Both the position numbers and the translations under genes were made by a program. The notes below the pieces were generated by a model. The model searched no databases. It had not been told where the DNA came from and saw nothing but the letters and a program-made list of their open reading frames with translations. Source: Asaia bogorensis (GTDB lineage: Bacteria; Pseudomonadota; Alphaproteobacteria; CACIAM-22H2). Taken from it: 64,000 nt of DNA. The stretch covers positions 40,743 through 104,742 of the forward strand of contig CAMDLT010000008.1 in assembly GCA_945901855.1 (NCBI GenBank), given 5' to 3'. Within the stretch, counting starts at the first letter, position 1, and every line of letters begins with the position of its first letter. Below, one piece after another: positions 26,033 to 34,768 of the stretch.

Positions 26033-26455
26033 GTGAGCGACGACAAATCAAACGATATTCTTGCGTTGACGGCTTCTATAGTTGCCGCCCACGTTTCCAA
26101 AAATGCGCTGGCAGCGGACGAGCTTCAGGGCCTTATTCGTCAAACTTATCAGACGCTTGTTGGCCTCGACGGCGGCGTTGTACCGGCCGAACGACCGCAG
26201 CCCGCAGTGACGATCAAAAAATCGGTGACCAGCGATTACATCGTTTGTCTGGAAGACGGCAAAAAACTCAAGATGTTGAAGCGCCATCTCAAATCGGCCT
26301 ACAACATGACGCCCGAGCAGTATCGCGAGCGTTGGGGATTGGCGCCCGACTATCCGATGGTTGCCCCCAATTATGCCAAAAAGCGCAGTCAGTTGGCGCG
26401 CGCGTTGGGGTTGGGGACCAAAGCCAAGCGGCGGCGCGGAGCCACCGGCGACTGA
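26033..26455 (+). CDS. mucR: MucR/Ros family transcriptional regulator
   Basis: 140 residues from GTG at 26033, preceded by AGGGGG at a good distance. An ATG at 25994 is in frame but has no ribosome site. Residues about 10-35 (LALTASIVAAHVSKNALAAD) are the oligomerising N-terminal helix pair. The core DYIVCLEDGKKLKMLKRHL followed by MTPEQYRERWGLAPDYPMV is the MucR DNA-binding fold, with a basic C-tail (KAKRRRGA). Only one Cys and one His of the classic zinc site remain (Asp and Tyr occupy other positions), as in zinc-less Ros relatives. Expected to bind AT-rich DNA and control exopolysaccharide, motility or cell-cycle genes. Confidence 0.9.
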   Translation: MSDDKSNDILALTASIVAAHVSKNALAADELQGLIRQTYQTLVGLDGGVVPAERPQPAVTIKKSVTSDYIVCLEDGKKLKMLKRHLKSAYNMTPEQYRERWGLAPDYPMVAPNYAKKRSQLARALGLGTKAKRRRGATGD

Positions 26456-26591
26456 CAGCCGGCGCCTTGCGCGCAGCGAGCGACACAACGTCACTGCGTT
26501 GACATAATTTTCGGTTACACCAGCGCCATCGCATTCATTTGTCTCGAGTCGCACGAACCGCGCGGGACCAAGGAAAGAGGTGGCGTTCAAC

Positions 26592-27071
26592 ATGCCGGAC
26601 GGACACGGGAGCACCTCAGCGATGTCGCAGCGAATCGAGCAACTTTGCGCCGACAAAGGCCTCAAAATGACCGGCCAGCGTCGCGTCATTGCGCGCGTGC
26701 TTTCCGAATCCAGCGACCATCCGGATGTCGAACAGGTCTATCGCCGGGCGGCAGCGATCGATCCGCGCATTTCGATCGCGACCGTGTATCGCACGGTCAA
26801 GCTGTTCGAAGAGGCAAGTATTCTGGCCCGTCTCGATTTCGGCGACGGACGCTCGCGCTACGAAGAAGCGCCCGAAGAACATCACGACCACCTGATCGAC
26901 ATGAAAAGCGGCACGGTAATCGAGTTCCACAACGAAGAAATCGAGCGCCTGCAAAAAGAAGTGGCGCGTCGGCACGGGTTCGAACTGGTCGGCCATCGGC
27001 TCGAACTGTACGGCGTCCCTTTGGGCTTCACCGACGCAACGCTTCCGAAAAAGAAGGACAGTTCGCCATGA
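26592..27071 (+). CDS. fur: Fur family metalloregulator
   Basis: About 159 residues from ATG 26592; a GTG at 26580 is in frame four codons earlier with AAGGAA ahead of it, and could also be used. The winged helix is in GLKMTGQRRVIARVLSES and HPDVEQVYRRAAAI, with ISIATVYRTVKLFEEA as recognition part. Regulatory metal ligands are in EEHHDHLIDMKSG and the HRLELYG segment. The CxxC structural zinc motifs of E. coli Fur are absent, as in many alphaproteobacterial Fur/Mur proteins. It controls iron or manganese genes. Its stop overlaps the olsB start (ATGA). Confidence 0.92.
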   Translation: MPDGHGSTSAMSQRIEQLCADKGLKMTGQRRVIARVLSESSDHPDVEQVYRRAAAIDPRISIATVYRTVKLFEEASILARLDFGDGRSRYEEAPEEHHDHLIDMKSGTVIEFHNEEIERLQKEVARRHGFELVGHRLELYGVPLGFTDATLPKKKDSSP

Positions 27072-27919
27072 CCGCTTCCGCCCTCTCTTTGTTCGACATC
27101 GGCGACGCGACGATCCGCTCGGGCGCCTTGGAAGTGCGCTTGGCCCGCAGCCGCTTCGAAATCGACGCGGCGCAACGGCTGCGCTACCGCGTGTTTGTCG
27201 ACGAGATGGGCGCCAAGCCTGTCGGCGCCGCCGCAGACCAAGGGCGCGATGCCGACAAGTTCGACGAATATTGCGACCATCTGCTGGTGCTCGACCATTC
27301 GGCGGGCGACACTGCGCAAATCGTCGGCACCTACCGGTTGCTGCGCCGCTCGGTCGCCGAGCGCCACGACGGGTTCTATTCCGCAGGCGAATTCGACATT
27401 TCGCGCATGCTGTCGATGGAAGGCGAGCTGCTCGAGCTTGGCCGTTCGTGCGTCGACAAGGCGCATCGCAACCGCCCGACCATGCAGCTCCTTTGGAAGG
27501 GCATTGCGGCCTACGTGTTCGCGCACGACGTCAAAATGCTGTTCGGCTGCGCAAGCTTGCCCGGCACGGATGTCGCGGCACATGCGGGCGCGCTTGGCTA
27601 TTTGCACCACAACCATCTGGCGCCCGAAGCCATCCGCGCGCGTGCGCTGCCCGAACGATTCGTTGCGATGGATCTGGTGGCCGCCGACAAAACGAGCCAC
27701 GCCGACGCGTTGGGCGCGTTCGACGCGCGCACCGCGATCGCGGCATTGCCGCCGCTCATCAAAGGTTATCTGCGGGTCGGCGGATATGTCGGCGAAGGCG
27801 CCGTGATCGACCGCGAATTCAACACGATCGACGTTTGCATCCAGGTCGTGACGGATGCGGTGACCGACAAGTACTTCAAGCATTACAGCCGCGAGGTCGG
27901 CACGTCTGGTCCGGGCTGA
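27068..27919 (+). CDS. olsB: L-ornithine N-alpha-acyltransferase OlsB (hemolysin-like GNAT)
   Basis: 283 residues, ATG at 27068, coupled to fur. The family pattern is clear: LEVRLARSRFEIDAAQRLRY then RVFVDEMGA, YCDHLLVLD, IVGTYRLLRR, EFDISRML, ELLELGRSCVDKAHRNRP and YVFAHDVKMLFGCASLPG. OlsB moves a 3-hydroxyacyl chain from ACP to ornithine, giving lyso-ornithine lipid. The next gene encodes the acyltransferase needed for the second step, so the pair can make ornithine lipid, a phosphate-free membrane lipid. Confidence 0.9.
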   Translation: MTASALSLFDIGDATIRSGALEVRLARSRFEIDAAQRLRYRVFVDEMGAKPVGAAADQGRDADKFDEYCDHLLVLDHSAGDTAQIVGTYRLLRRSVAERHDGFYSAGEFDISRMLSMEGELLELGRSCVDKAHRNRPTMQLLWKGIAAYVFAHDVKMLFGCASLPGTDVAAHAGALGYLHHNHLAPEAIRARALPERFVAMDLVAADKTSHADALGAFDARTAIAALPPLIKGYLRVGGYVGEGAVIDREFNTIDVCIQVVTDAVTDKYFKHYSREVGTSGPG

Positions 27920-27924
27920 TCGCT

Positions 27925-28710
27925 TTGGACAAGATTGCCTCGGGAACTTTGGCGTTCTTGCGCGCCGCCGCATATGTGGCGCTCACCGTTCCGCTGATGC
28001 CGCTGCAAGCGCTGTTTGTGGCGCTCGATTGGCGCCAGGCGGCGTCGCTGCCGCGCTGGTACCATGCGCGCTGCGCGCGCCTGTTCGGCGTCGACATCAA
28101 GATCGTCGGCATGCCGGTTGCCGACCGCCCCGTGCTGTTTGTTTCCAACCATGTGTCGTACATGGACATCGTGGCGCTGTCGGCGGTCGCGGAAGTCAGT
28201 TTCGTTGCCAAAAGCGAAGTCGCCGCGTGGCCGTTTTTCGGCTGGCTTGCCAAGCTGCAACGCACGGTTTTTGTCGGCCGCCAGCGCAATAAAGTCGCCG
28301 ACGAAAAATCGGTCCTCGAGCGCCGATTGGCGCAAGGCGGCGCGCTGGTGCTGTTCGCCGAAGGCACCACGGGCGACGGCAACCGCACGCTTCCTTTCAA
28401 AAGCGCTTTGTTTGCCGCAGCCGAACGCGCGGGCGTACGCGTGCAGCCGGTGACGATCGCCTACACGCGGCTCGACGGCATGCCGCTCTGCCGCTCGTTA
28501 CGTCCGGCGGTCGCTTGGTATGGCAGCATGGAATTGCTGCCGCATTTGTGGCGTTTAATTGGTCTCGGGCGCCTCGGGGTCGAAATCGTCTTTCACCCGG
28601 CCACGTCGCTGGCCCAAGCAGGTTCCCGCAAAGCCTTGTCCCATCACTGCGAATCGACGATTTCCCGAACCCTTGCAAACGCCAATGCCGGGCGGCCGGT
28701 CGCAGCTTGA
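27925..28710 (+). CDS. olsA: Lyso-ornithine lipid / 1-acylglycerol-3-phosphate acyltransferase (OlsA/PlsC family)
   Basis: 261 residues. The start is uncertain: TTG at 27925 (MDKIASGTLAFLRAAAY) is the first usable codon after the olsB stop, and no ATG is well placed. The N-terminal hydrophobic stretch YVALTVPLMPLQALFVAL anchors it in the membrane. PlsC motifs: SNHVSYMDI (HX4D catalytic), LQRTVFVGRQR, LFAEGTTGDGNRTLPF (EGT) and VQPVTIAYTR. The position five bases after olsB argues for OlsA, which esterifies lyso-ornithine lipid; a PlsC role in phosphatidic acid synthesis is the alternative. Confidence 0.85.
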   Translation: MDKIASGTLAFLRAAAYVALTVPLMPLQALFVALDWRQAASLPRWYHARCARLFGVDIKIVGMPVADRPVLFVSNHVSYMDIVALSAVAEVSFVAKSEVAAWPFFGWLAKLQRTVFVGRQRNKVADEKSVLERRLAQGGALVLFAEGTTGDGNRTLPFKSALFAAAERAGVRVQPVTIAYTRLDGMPLCRSLRPAVAWYGSMELLPHLWRLIGLGRLGVEIVFHPATSLAQAGSRKALSHHCESTISRTLANANAGRPVAA

Positions 28711-28758
28711 AGCGGGCCTTCGGGCAATGCTAGTTTCGGCGATGGATTTTGGCGACGC

Positions 28759-30108
28759 GTGAAAAAACTCCATATCAAAACATATGGCTGCCAGATGAAC
28801 GTTTACGACTCCGGCCGTATGGCGGATGTCCTGGCGCCGCTTGGCTATCGGCAGGTCGATCGGCCCGAAGGGGCCGATCTGGTGATTTTGAACACTTGCC
28901 ATATCCGCGAAAAAGCCGCCGACAAGGTTTTCTCCGAGCTTGGCCGGCTCAAACCGCTCAAGGATCGCGACGGCACGTTGCTGGCCGTCGCGGGGTGCGT
29001 CGCGCAAGCGGAGGGCGCGGCCATTCTTGCGCGAGCGCCCTATGTCGATGTGGTGCTTGGCCCCCAAGCCTACCACCGGTTGCCGGAATTGGTGGCGCTG
29101 GCGGCGCGCGGCGCCGGGGCTGCGCTCGACACCGATTTTCCGGTCGAAGTGAAGTTCGACCATCTGCCAGCGCCGGCCGCAACGCAGGGCGTATCGGCAT
29201 TTTTGACGGTGCAGGAAGGCTGCGACAAATTCTGCACGTTTTGCGTAGTGCCCTATACGCGCGGCGCCGAATATTCGCGGCCCCCCGCCTCCATCGAAGC
29301 CGAAGCGCGTGCACTGGTCGCGGGCGGTGCTCGCGAAATCACGCTGCTGGGCCAGAACGTCAACGCCTATCACGGGCTCGACGAAACCGGCGCCGAGCTG
29401 GGTTTGGCGGCTTTGGTGCGGCGCTTGTCGGGCATCGAGGGGTTGGCGCGATTGCGCTACATGACGTCGCATCCGCGCGACATGGACGATGCGCTTGTCG
29501 CCGCGCACGCCGACGCGCCCAAGCTGATGCCGTTTTTGCATTTGCCCGTACAGTCGGGCGCGGACCGCATTCTGGACGCGATGAATCGCGGCCACACGAG
29601 CGCGCAGTTTTTCGATCTGGTCGCGCGGCTGCGCCAGGCGCGGCCCGATCTGGCTTTTTCAAGCGATTTCATCGTGGGGTTTCCGGGCGAAACCGAGGCC
29701 GATTTCGAGGCGACGTTGGCGCTGGTGGAGCGCGTGGGCTTCGCGCAATCTTTTTCCTTCAAATATTCGCCGCGTCCCGGCACGCCCGCATCCTTGCTCG
29801 ATGTCCAGGTGCCCGAGGCGGTCAAGGACGCGCGCTTGCAGCGCCTGCAGGATCTGCTGCGCCTCCAGCAAGACGCCTTCAACCGCAGCCTGCTTGGCCG
29901 GACGGTTCCGGTCCTGTACGAGCGCGCCGGGCGCAATGCGGGCCAGATGGTCGGCAAAACGCCGTGGCTCCAGCCCGTGCATGCGCCTGCCGACGGCGCG
30001 GTCGCGGGCCGGGTTCTTGCAACGAAGATCCTATCGCTCGCGGCAAATTCGCTGGGCGGCACCATCGTCGACGAAACGCATCGATCCACAGAAAGGCGGT
30101 CGGCTTGA
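28759..30108 (+). CDS. miaB: tRNA-2-methylthio-N6-dimethylallyladenosine synthase MiaB
   Basis: 449 residues from GTG 28759. The N-terminal UPF0004 domain has [29 protein letters not shown] and AVAGCVAQ, supplying three Cys for the auxiliary [4Fe-4S] cluster. The radical SAM domain has [17 protein letters not shown] (CxxxCxxC), with [11 protein letters not shown] and [17 protein letters not shown]-terminal TRAM domain starts near residue 375. It methylthiolates i6A37 of tRNAs. It opens the conserved miaB-phoH-ybeY-corC-lnt unit; the phoH start overlaps its stop (TTGA). Confidence 0.96.
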   Translation: MKKLHIKTYGCQMNVYDSGRMADVLAPLGYRQVDRPEGADLVILNTCHIREKAADKVFSELGRLKPLKDRDGTLLAVAGCVAQAEGAAILARAPYVDVVLGPQAYHRLPELVALAARGAGAALDTDFPVEVKFDHLPAPAATQGVSAFLTVQEGCDKFCTFCVVPYTRGAEYSRPPASIEAEARALVAGGAREITLLGQNVNAYHGLDETGAELGLAALVRRLSGIEGLARLRYMTSHPRDMDDALVAAHADAPKLMPFLHLPVQSGADRILDAMNRGHTSAQFFDLVARLRQARPDLAFSSDFIVGFPGETEADFEATLALVERVGFAQSFSFKYSPRPGTPASLLDVQVPEAVKDARLQRLQDLLRLQQDAFNRSLLGRTVPVLYERAGRNAGQMVGKTPWLQPVHAPADGAVAGRVLATKILSLAANSLGGTIVDETHRSTERRSA

Positions 30109-31070
30109 GTGCTCCCATCGTGCTGGCGTTCGACGATACGTCGCTGCTGACGCTGCTTTTCGGCGAGCACGACCGCCATCTGGCGCGCATCGAGCAAATG
30201 CTCGGGGTCGCCATCGTGTCGCGCGGCAACCAGGTGCGCATCCAGGGCCCGCATTCCGCCATGGAAGCCGCGCGCGATGCGCTCACCGCCGTCTACACGA
30301 AACTCCAAAAAGGGATGAATGTCGACATGGGCGAAGTGGAAGCAGCCGTGCGCCTCTCGCAGCCGCGCAGCGCCGAAGACGGGCTCGATCTGTTCGGCGC
30401 CGAGGGGCTGGCGATCACCACGCGCAAGCGGCGGGTGGCGCCGCGCACGCCCAACCAAGGCGCGTATCTCAAGGCGCTGAAGCTCAACGAGCTGGTGTTC
30501 GGCATCGGACCTGCGGGCACGGGCAAGACCTATCTTGCGGTCGCGATGGCGGTCGACGCGCTCACCTCGGGCAAAGTCGATCGCATCATCCTGTCGCGCC
30601 CTGCCGTCGAGGCGGGCGAGCGGCTTGGCTTTTTGCCGGGCGACATGCGCGAGAAGGTCGATCCCTATCTGCGCCCGCTTTACGACGCGCTCTACGACAT
30701 GCTGCCGGGCGAGCAGGTGACCAAGCGCCTGGCGACCGGCGAGATCGAAATCGCGCCGCTGGCGTTCATGCGCGGGCGCACGCTTGCCAACGCGTTCGCG
30801 ATTCTGGACGAAGCCCAGAACACCACCGCGATGCAGATGAAAATGTTTCTGACGCGCCTTGGCGAAGGCAGCCGAATGGTGGTGACGGGCGATCTTACCC
30901 AGGTCGATCTGCCGCCGGGCACGCGCTCGGGCCTTGCCGACGCGCTCGAAGCGCTCGAAGGCGTCAAGGGCATCGGCACGGTGCGCTTTCTGAACCAGGA
31001 TGTCGTGCGCCATCCGCTGGTCGGGCGCATCGTCGATGCGTACGACGCCAGGGACGGAGCCAAGAAATGA
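30105..31070 (+). CDS. phoH: PhoH-like ATPase
   Basis: 321 residues. TTG at 30105 overlaps the miaB stop and has AAAGG eight bases before it; a GTG at 30120 is the alternative. A KH-like N-terminal segment ([20 protein letters not shown]) is followed by the P-loop: Walker A GPAGTGKT near residue 135, Walker [10 protein letters not shown] and the sensor-like [12 protein letters not shown]. PhoH with YbeY and YbeZ-type partners is linked to rRNA maturation and RNA quality control. ATGA overlap with ybeY. Confidence 0.94.
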   Translation: MSAPIVLAFDDTSLLTLLFGEHDRHLARIEQMLGVAIVSRGNQVRIQGPHSAMEAARDALTAVYTKLQKGMNVDMGEVEAAVRLSQPRSAEDGLDLFGAEGLAITTRKRRVAPRTPNQGAYLKALKLNELVFGIGPAGTGKTYLAVAMAVDALTSGKVDRIILSRPAVEAGERLGFLPGDMREKVDPYLRPLYDALYDMLPGEQVTKRLATGEIEIAPLAFMRGRTLANAFAILDEAQNTTAMQMKMFLTRLGEGSRMVVTGDLTQVDLPPGTRSGLADALEALEGVKGIGTVRFLNQDVVRHPLVGRIVDAYDARDGAKK

Positions 31071-31516
31071 ACGCCGACATTCGCGTCGCGATTTTCGATC
31101 CGCGCTGGCGCCGCCATTGGCGCCAGGCCGAATGGCGCGTGCGCCAGGCGGTGGCGGCGGCCCGCGAAAATGCCGGCGCGGGGGCGATCGACGTGGCGCT
31201 GGGCGACGACAAGCTGCTGCGCGCGCTCAATCGCGATTTTCGCGGCCGCGACAAGGCCACCAACGTGCTGTCGTTCGCCTCGGGTCCGGGGGCGGGCGAC
31301 ATCGCGCTGGCCTTCGAGACGTGCGCCAAGGAAGCCAAACGCCAGCAAAAGTCGCTGTCCCAGCATGTGCGCCATCTGGTCGTGCACGGCACGCTGCATT
31401 TGCGCGGGTTCGACCACGAAAATTCCGCCGACGCGGTCGCGATGGAAGCGCTGGAGCGGCGCGTGCTGCGCCGCCTGGGACTGCCCGACCCCTATCGCAT
31501 GGGACGCGCGGCATGA
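31067..31516 (+). CDS. ybeY: Endoribonuclease YbeY, 16S rRNA maturation factor
   Basis: 149 residues. The zinc site HGTLHLRGFDHEN (HGxLHLxGxDH) is intact, with the family motif LNRDFRGRDKATNVLSF upstream. Single-strand-specific RNase involved in 16S 3'-end processing and ribosome quality control. Overlaps phoH and the CorC-like gene by ATGA on both sides. Confidence 0.95.
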   Translation: MNADIRVAIFDPRWRRHWRQAEWRVRQAVAAARENAGAGAIDVALGDDKLLRALNRDFRGRDKATNVLSFASGPGAGDIALAFETCAKEAKRQQKSLSQHVRHLVVHGTLHLRGFDHENSADAVAMEALERRVLRRLGLPDPYRMGRAA

Positions 31517-32403
31517 ACGACGAACCGCACAGTTTTGCCGACAAGCTGCGCGAGCGGCTGCGCGACATGCTGCGCCCGCGCGGGCGCGCGGCCGAAGAGC
31601 AATTGCGCGACACGATCGAAGAAATCATCGAGGAGGGCGACGCGCCCGCCGAGCCGATGGGGGCGGCCGAGCGCGCCATTCTGGCCAATGTCTTGCGCCT
31701 GCGCGAAGTGATGGCCGACGACGTGATGGTGCCGCGCGCCGACATCGTGGCGATCGACAGCGATATCGGGCTCGACGCGCTGGTGGCGTTTTTGGTGCGC
31801 GAGGCGCACAGCCGCGTGCCGGTCTATCGCGGTTCGCTCGACGAGGTGCTGGGCTTCGTGCACGTGAAAGACGTGCTGCGCGTCCAGCAGTCGGGCGAGG
31901 CGTTCCGGCTGTCGGATGTGCTGCGCAAGGTCCTGTTCGTCTCGCCGTCGATGCGCGTGCTCGATCTGCTGCTCGAGATGCGCAAGAGCCGAACGCATCT
32001 GGCGCTCGTGGTCGACGAATATGGCGGCATCGACGGGCTGGTGACGATCGAGGACGTGGTCGAAGCGATCGTGGGCGACATCGAAGACGAACACGATGCC
32101 GAAGACGGTCCGCTGCTGATCAAGCTCGACGACGCAATGTGGCAGGCCGATGCGCGTCTGCCGATCGACGAATTCCAGGCGCAGACGGGCATCGCGCTCG
32201 ACGATGCCGACCGCGCGGCCGATGTCGACACGGTCGGCGGCGCGGTCGTCTCGGTCGCAGGTCGCGTGCCGGGGCGCGGCGAAATCATCCGCCATCCGGC
32301 GGGTTGCGAGTTCGAAATCATCGACGCCGATCCGCGGCTCATCAAAAAGCTCAAAGCGCGCCGCATTCCGCCGCGCACCGCATCCGACGAGCCGGCCGGC
32401 TGA
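31513..32403 (+). CDS. CBS-pair/CorC-HlyC domain protein
   Basis: 296 residues. A short acidic/basic N-tail is followed by a CBS pair (VMVPRADIVAIDSD; RVPVYRGSLDEVLGFVHVKD; HLALVVDEYGGIDGLVTIED) and a C-terminal CorC/HlyC domain with WQADARLPIDEF and DTVGGAVVSVAGRVPGRGE. No membrane spans, so it is the soluble CorC type. Relatives (YbeX) act with YbeY/PhoH in ribosome metabolism or in magnesium/cobalt efflux; the position right after ybeY favours the former. Overlaps ybeY by ATGA. Confidence 0.92.
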   Translation: MNDEPHSFADKLRERLRDMLRPRGRAAEEQLRDTIEEIIEEGDAPAEPMGAAERAILANVLRLREVMADDVMVPRADIVAIDSDIGLDALVAFLVREAHSRVPVYRGSLDEVLGFVHVKDVLRVQQSGEAFRLSDVLRKVLFVSPSMRVLDLLLEMRKSRTHLALVVDEYGGIDGLVTIEDVVEAIVGDIEDEHDAEDGPLLIKLDDAMWQADARLPIDEFQAQTGIALDDADRAADVDTVGGAVVSVAGRVPGRGEIIRHPAGCEFEIIDADPRLIKKLKARRIPPRTASDEPAG

Positions 32404-32407
32404 CACG

Positions 32408-33967
32408 ATGCGCGCCGCCCGACTGGCCCGCACCCTTGGCGCCCTTGCGGGCAAAAAACGCGCGGCTGCCGCAATCCTTTTTGGAATAGCCGCCGCCGCG
32501 ATTTTGCCGCCGCTGCATTGGCTGCCGCTGGGTTTTGTCGGGTACACGGGTTTGGTTTGGCTGCTGGCCGACAAATCGCCGCGCGCCGCCTTCGCGATCG
32601 GCTGGCTGTTCGGGCTCGGGCATTTTTCGACCAGCCTCTATTGGATCGCCAACGCGCTGATGATCGAATGGTGGCGCGTGGGCTGGATGATCCCGTTTGC
32701 CGTGCTGGGGCTGGGCGCGCTGCTGGGGGTGTTTGCAGGCTTTGCGGCCATGGCGGTGCGGCTGTTGCGGCTGTCGGGCGCGGCTTTGCCGTTTGGCCTT
32801 GCGCTGTTTTGGGGGCTGGGGGAGTTCGCGCGCGGCCATGTGCTGACGGGCTTCGCGTGGAATCTGGTCGCAACGGCCTGGCTTGCCTCCGACGCGCTCG
32901 CCCAAAGCGCCGCGTTCACCGGCGCTTACGCGCTGTCGACGTTGAGCGTGCTGGTATTCGCATTGCCCGCGTGTCTGGCGCGCGGCGAATGGCGGCCCGC
33001 AGCGGCGGGTTTTGTCGCGCTCGGGCTTGTGTGGCTTGGCGGCGCATGGCGGCTGGCCGATGCCGATCCGGGCTTTGTGCCGGATGTCCGCTTGCGCCTG
33101 GTGCAGCCCAATGTGCCCCAAGCGCTCAAATGGGATCCCGAAGCGCGCGAGCGCAATCTCGAAGAACTGATCGATCTCACGCGCAGCGCCGGTTTCGAAA
33201 CCCGTACCCATACGATCTGGTCCGAAACCGCGACGGCCTTCCCGATCTGGGGCGATCTGCCGCAACTGGCCGACCGCCGCCGCCAGATCGCGGCGGCGGT
33301 TCCGACCGGCGGCATGCTGGTGACGGGGGCGCCGCGTTTTGCGCGCGACGCGGCGGGCGACATCCATGCGTGGAACGCGCTGCATGCCCTCGACGGCGAC
33401 GCGACGATCGCGGCGACGTACGACAAGTTCCATTTGGTACCGTTTGGCGAATACGTGCCGCTGCGCGACTGGTTGCCGGTCGAACGCATCGTGCCGGGCG
33501 GCATCGATTTCAGCGCCGGCCCCGGCCCGCAGCTGCTCGCGATTCGCGGATTGCCGCTCGCCAGCCCGTTGATTTGCTACGAAATAATCTTCCCCGGAAA
33601 CGTTGTACCCGCCGGCATGCGGCCGGGCTTGTTGCTCAACATCACAAACGACTCCTGGTTCGGCCAATCGGCCGGGCCCTACCAGCATTTTGCCGCCACG
33701 CGGCTGCGCGCGATCGAGCAAGGCTTGCCGACGATCCGCGCTGCGGGCGGCGGAATTTCAGCCGTGCTCGATGCCTATGGCCGTCCCGTTGGGATGTTGG
33801 GGCTTGGGCAGCGCGGCGTGCTCGACGCGGGCCTGCCGGTCGCTTTGCCGCCGACGTTGTATGCCCTGGCGGGGGAGGCGGTCTTTTGGGCGTTGCTCGC
33901 ATTGCTTGCGATCTGCGCGCTGGCGTTGCACGTCCGCCGCAAAGCGGGCGTCCAAAAAGACCTTTGA
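32408..33967 (+). CDS. lnt: Apolipoprotein N-acyltransferase Lnt
   Basis: 519 residues, ATG at 32408, five bases after the CorC-like stop. About eight hydrophobic segments in the first 220 residues and a last one at the C-terminus flank a periplasmic nitrilase domain. The catalytic triad is visible: Glu in WSETATAFP, Lys in YDKFHLVPFGEYVPLRDW and Cys in LICYEIIFPG; NDSWFGQSAGPYQHF is the family signature. It N-acylates the lipid-modified Cys of lipoproteins at the periplasmic face of the inner membrane. Confidence 0.96.
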   Translation: MRAARLARTLGALAGKKRAAAAILFGIAAAAILPPLHWLPLGFVGYTGLVWLLADKSPRAAFAIGWLFGLGHFSTSLYWIANALMIEWWRVGWMIPFAVLGLGALLGVFAGFAAMAVRLLRLSGAALPFGLALFWGLGEFARGHVLTGFAWNLVATAWLASDALAQSAAFTGAYALSTLSVLVFALPACLARGEWRPAAAGFVALGLVWLGGAWRLADADPGFVPDVRLRLVQPNVPQALKWDPEARERNLEELIDLTRSAGFETRTHTIWSETATAFPIWGDLPQLADRRRQIAAAVPTGGMLVTGAPRFARDAAGDIHAWNALHALDGDATIAATYDKFHLVPFGEYVPLRDWLPVERIVPGGIDFSAGPGPQLLAIRGLPLASPLICYEIIFPGNVVPAGMRPGLLLNITNDSWFGQSAGPYQHFAATRLRAIEQGLPTIRAAGGGISAVLDAYGRPVGMLGLGQRGVLDAGLPVALPPTLYALAGEAVFWALLALLAICALALHVRRKAGVQKDL

Positions 33968-33978
33968 ATCGGGAAGAT

Positions 33979-34007
33979 TTGATTTTATTATTCAATCTGC
34001 CTACAAA
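33979..34007 (+). promoter_or_regulatory. Sigma-70 promoter of the HTH regulator gene
   Basis: TTGATT (33979-33984), a 17-base spacer and TACAAA (34002-34007). It sits in an AT-rich pocket just past the lnt stop and 45 bases ahead of the regulator start, with a GGAGAG ribosome site at 34040-34045. Confidence 0.6.
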
Positions 34008-34012
34008 TGTAC

Positions 34013-34033
34013 ACGCGCGAGGTTTTTGCGCGT
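34013..34033 (+). repeat. Inverted repeat at the predicted start of the HTH regulator transcript
   Basis: ACGCGC / GCGCGT separated by GAGGTTTTT. It lies where transcription from the promoter at 33979-34007 should begin, so it could be an operator (autoregulation) or a 5' mRNA hairpin. Confidence 0.45.
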
Positions 34034-34051
34034 AGCTTTGGAGAGTTTTGA

Positions 34052-34582
34052 ATGGTTGAGAAAAAGAAGTCGGCGCCTGCCAAAGCGCGCGGTCGGCGCG
34101 GCCGCGCTTCGGACGGGCCCAATCCGGTCGACATCCATGTCGGCGGCCGTCTGCGCGAACGGCGCACGATGATCGGTCTCTCGCAGCTCGAAGTGGGGCG
34201 CCTGCTCGGCATCACTTTCCAGCAGGTCCAAAAGAACGAGCGCGGCACCAACCGCATGTCGGCTTCGCGTCTGTTCGAAGCCGCGCGCGCGCTCGACACC
34301 AACGTCCAGTATTTTTTCGACGAAATGCCGTCCGAAGTGGCGAGCTACGGGCGCAAGCACATCCAGGGCGTTGCCGAAGGGCCGGTGCCCACCTACCAGA
34401 CCGATCCGATGGTGCGCCGCGAAACGATCGAGCTGGTGCGCGCCTATTACGATATCGAAGACCGCAAACTGCGCCAGAACATGGTCAATGCGATCCGCGC
34501 CATCGGCAGCAACAGTCCGACGGCGCTGGCGCGCCCGCGGCGCGGCCGTCCGCCGGGTTCGCTGAACAAAAAGTCGAAATAA
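34052..34582 (+). CDS. XRE-family helix-turn-helix regulator
   Basis: 176 residues. A basic N-tail (KKKSAPAKARGRRGRAS) precedes the HTH: VGGRLRERRTMIGLSQLEV and GRLLGITFQQVQKNERGTNR. SASRLFEAARALDTNVQYFFDEM is the typical extension of alphaproteobacterial XRE regulators of this locus. The C-terminal part includes RRETIELVRAYYDIEDRKLR, and a basic tail (RPRRGRPPGSLNKKSK) contains an AT-hook-like GRP core. The conserved position between lnt and metK suggests a role in regulating metK or the methionine/SAM cycle, but the regulon is unknown. It has its own promoter and a possible operator. Confidence 0.88.
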   Translation: MVEKKKSAPAKARGRRGRASDGPNPVDIHVGGRLRERRTMIGLSQLEVGRLLGITFQQVQKNERGTNRMSASRLFEAARALDTNVQYFFDEMPSEVASYGRKHIQGVAEGPVPTYQTDPMVRRETIELVRAYYDIEDRKLRQNMVNAIRAIGSNSPTALARPRRGRPPGSLNKKSK

Positions 34583-34671
34583 ACCGCGCTTTGGGGCGTT
34601 CTTTGCGGGTCGGCGGTCCGGTTGACTGTTGACGCGCGGAACGAACCTTGCCACAAGACCAGCGTTTTCGT

Positions 34672-34700
34672 GCCCGGCTCGGCGAAATCCCGAGTCGGGC
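34672..34700 (+). promoter_or_regulatory. Stable hairpin in the metK leader
   Basis: An 11-bp stem, GCCCGGCTCGG / CCGAGTCGGGC, with one G-U pair and a seven-base loop, about 70-95 bases ahead of the metK start. No clean T-tract follows (GCGTTTGTG), so it could be a weak terminator for the HTH gene or a metK leader element. I do not recognise a known SAM riboswitch in it. Confidence 0.5.
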
Positions 34701-34768
34701 GCGTTTGTGTGGCGGGGCGTGCCGTCGTTCGTTCCCGTTCCCTGAAGTCCTTTTCCGGAGGAAAGCCC

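Noticed and set aside
26499-26504. TTGACA as a fur promoter -35
   Set aside because: No acceptable -10 at 15-19 bases; left uncalled.
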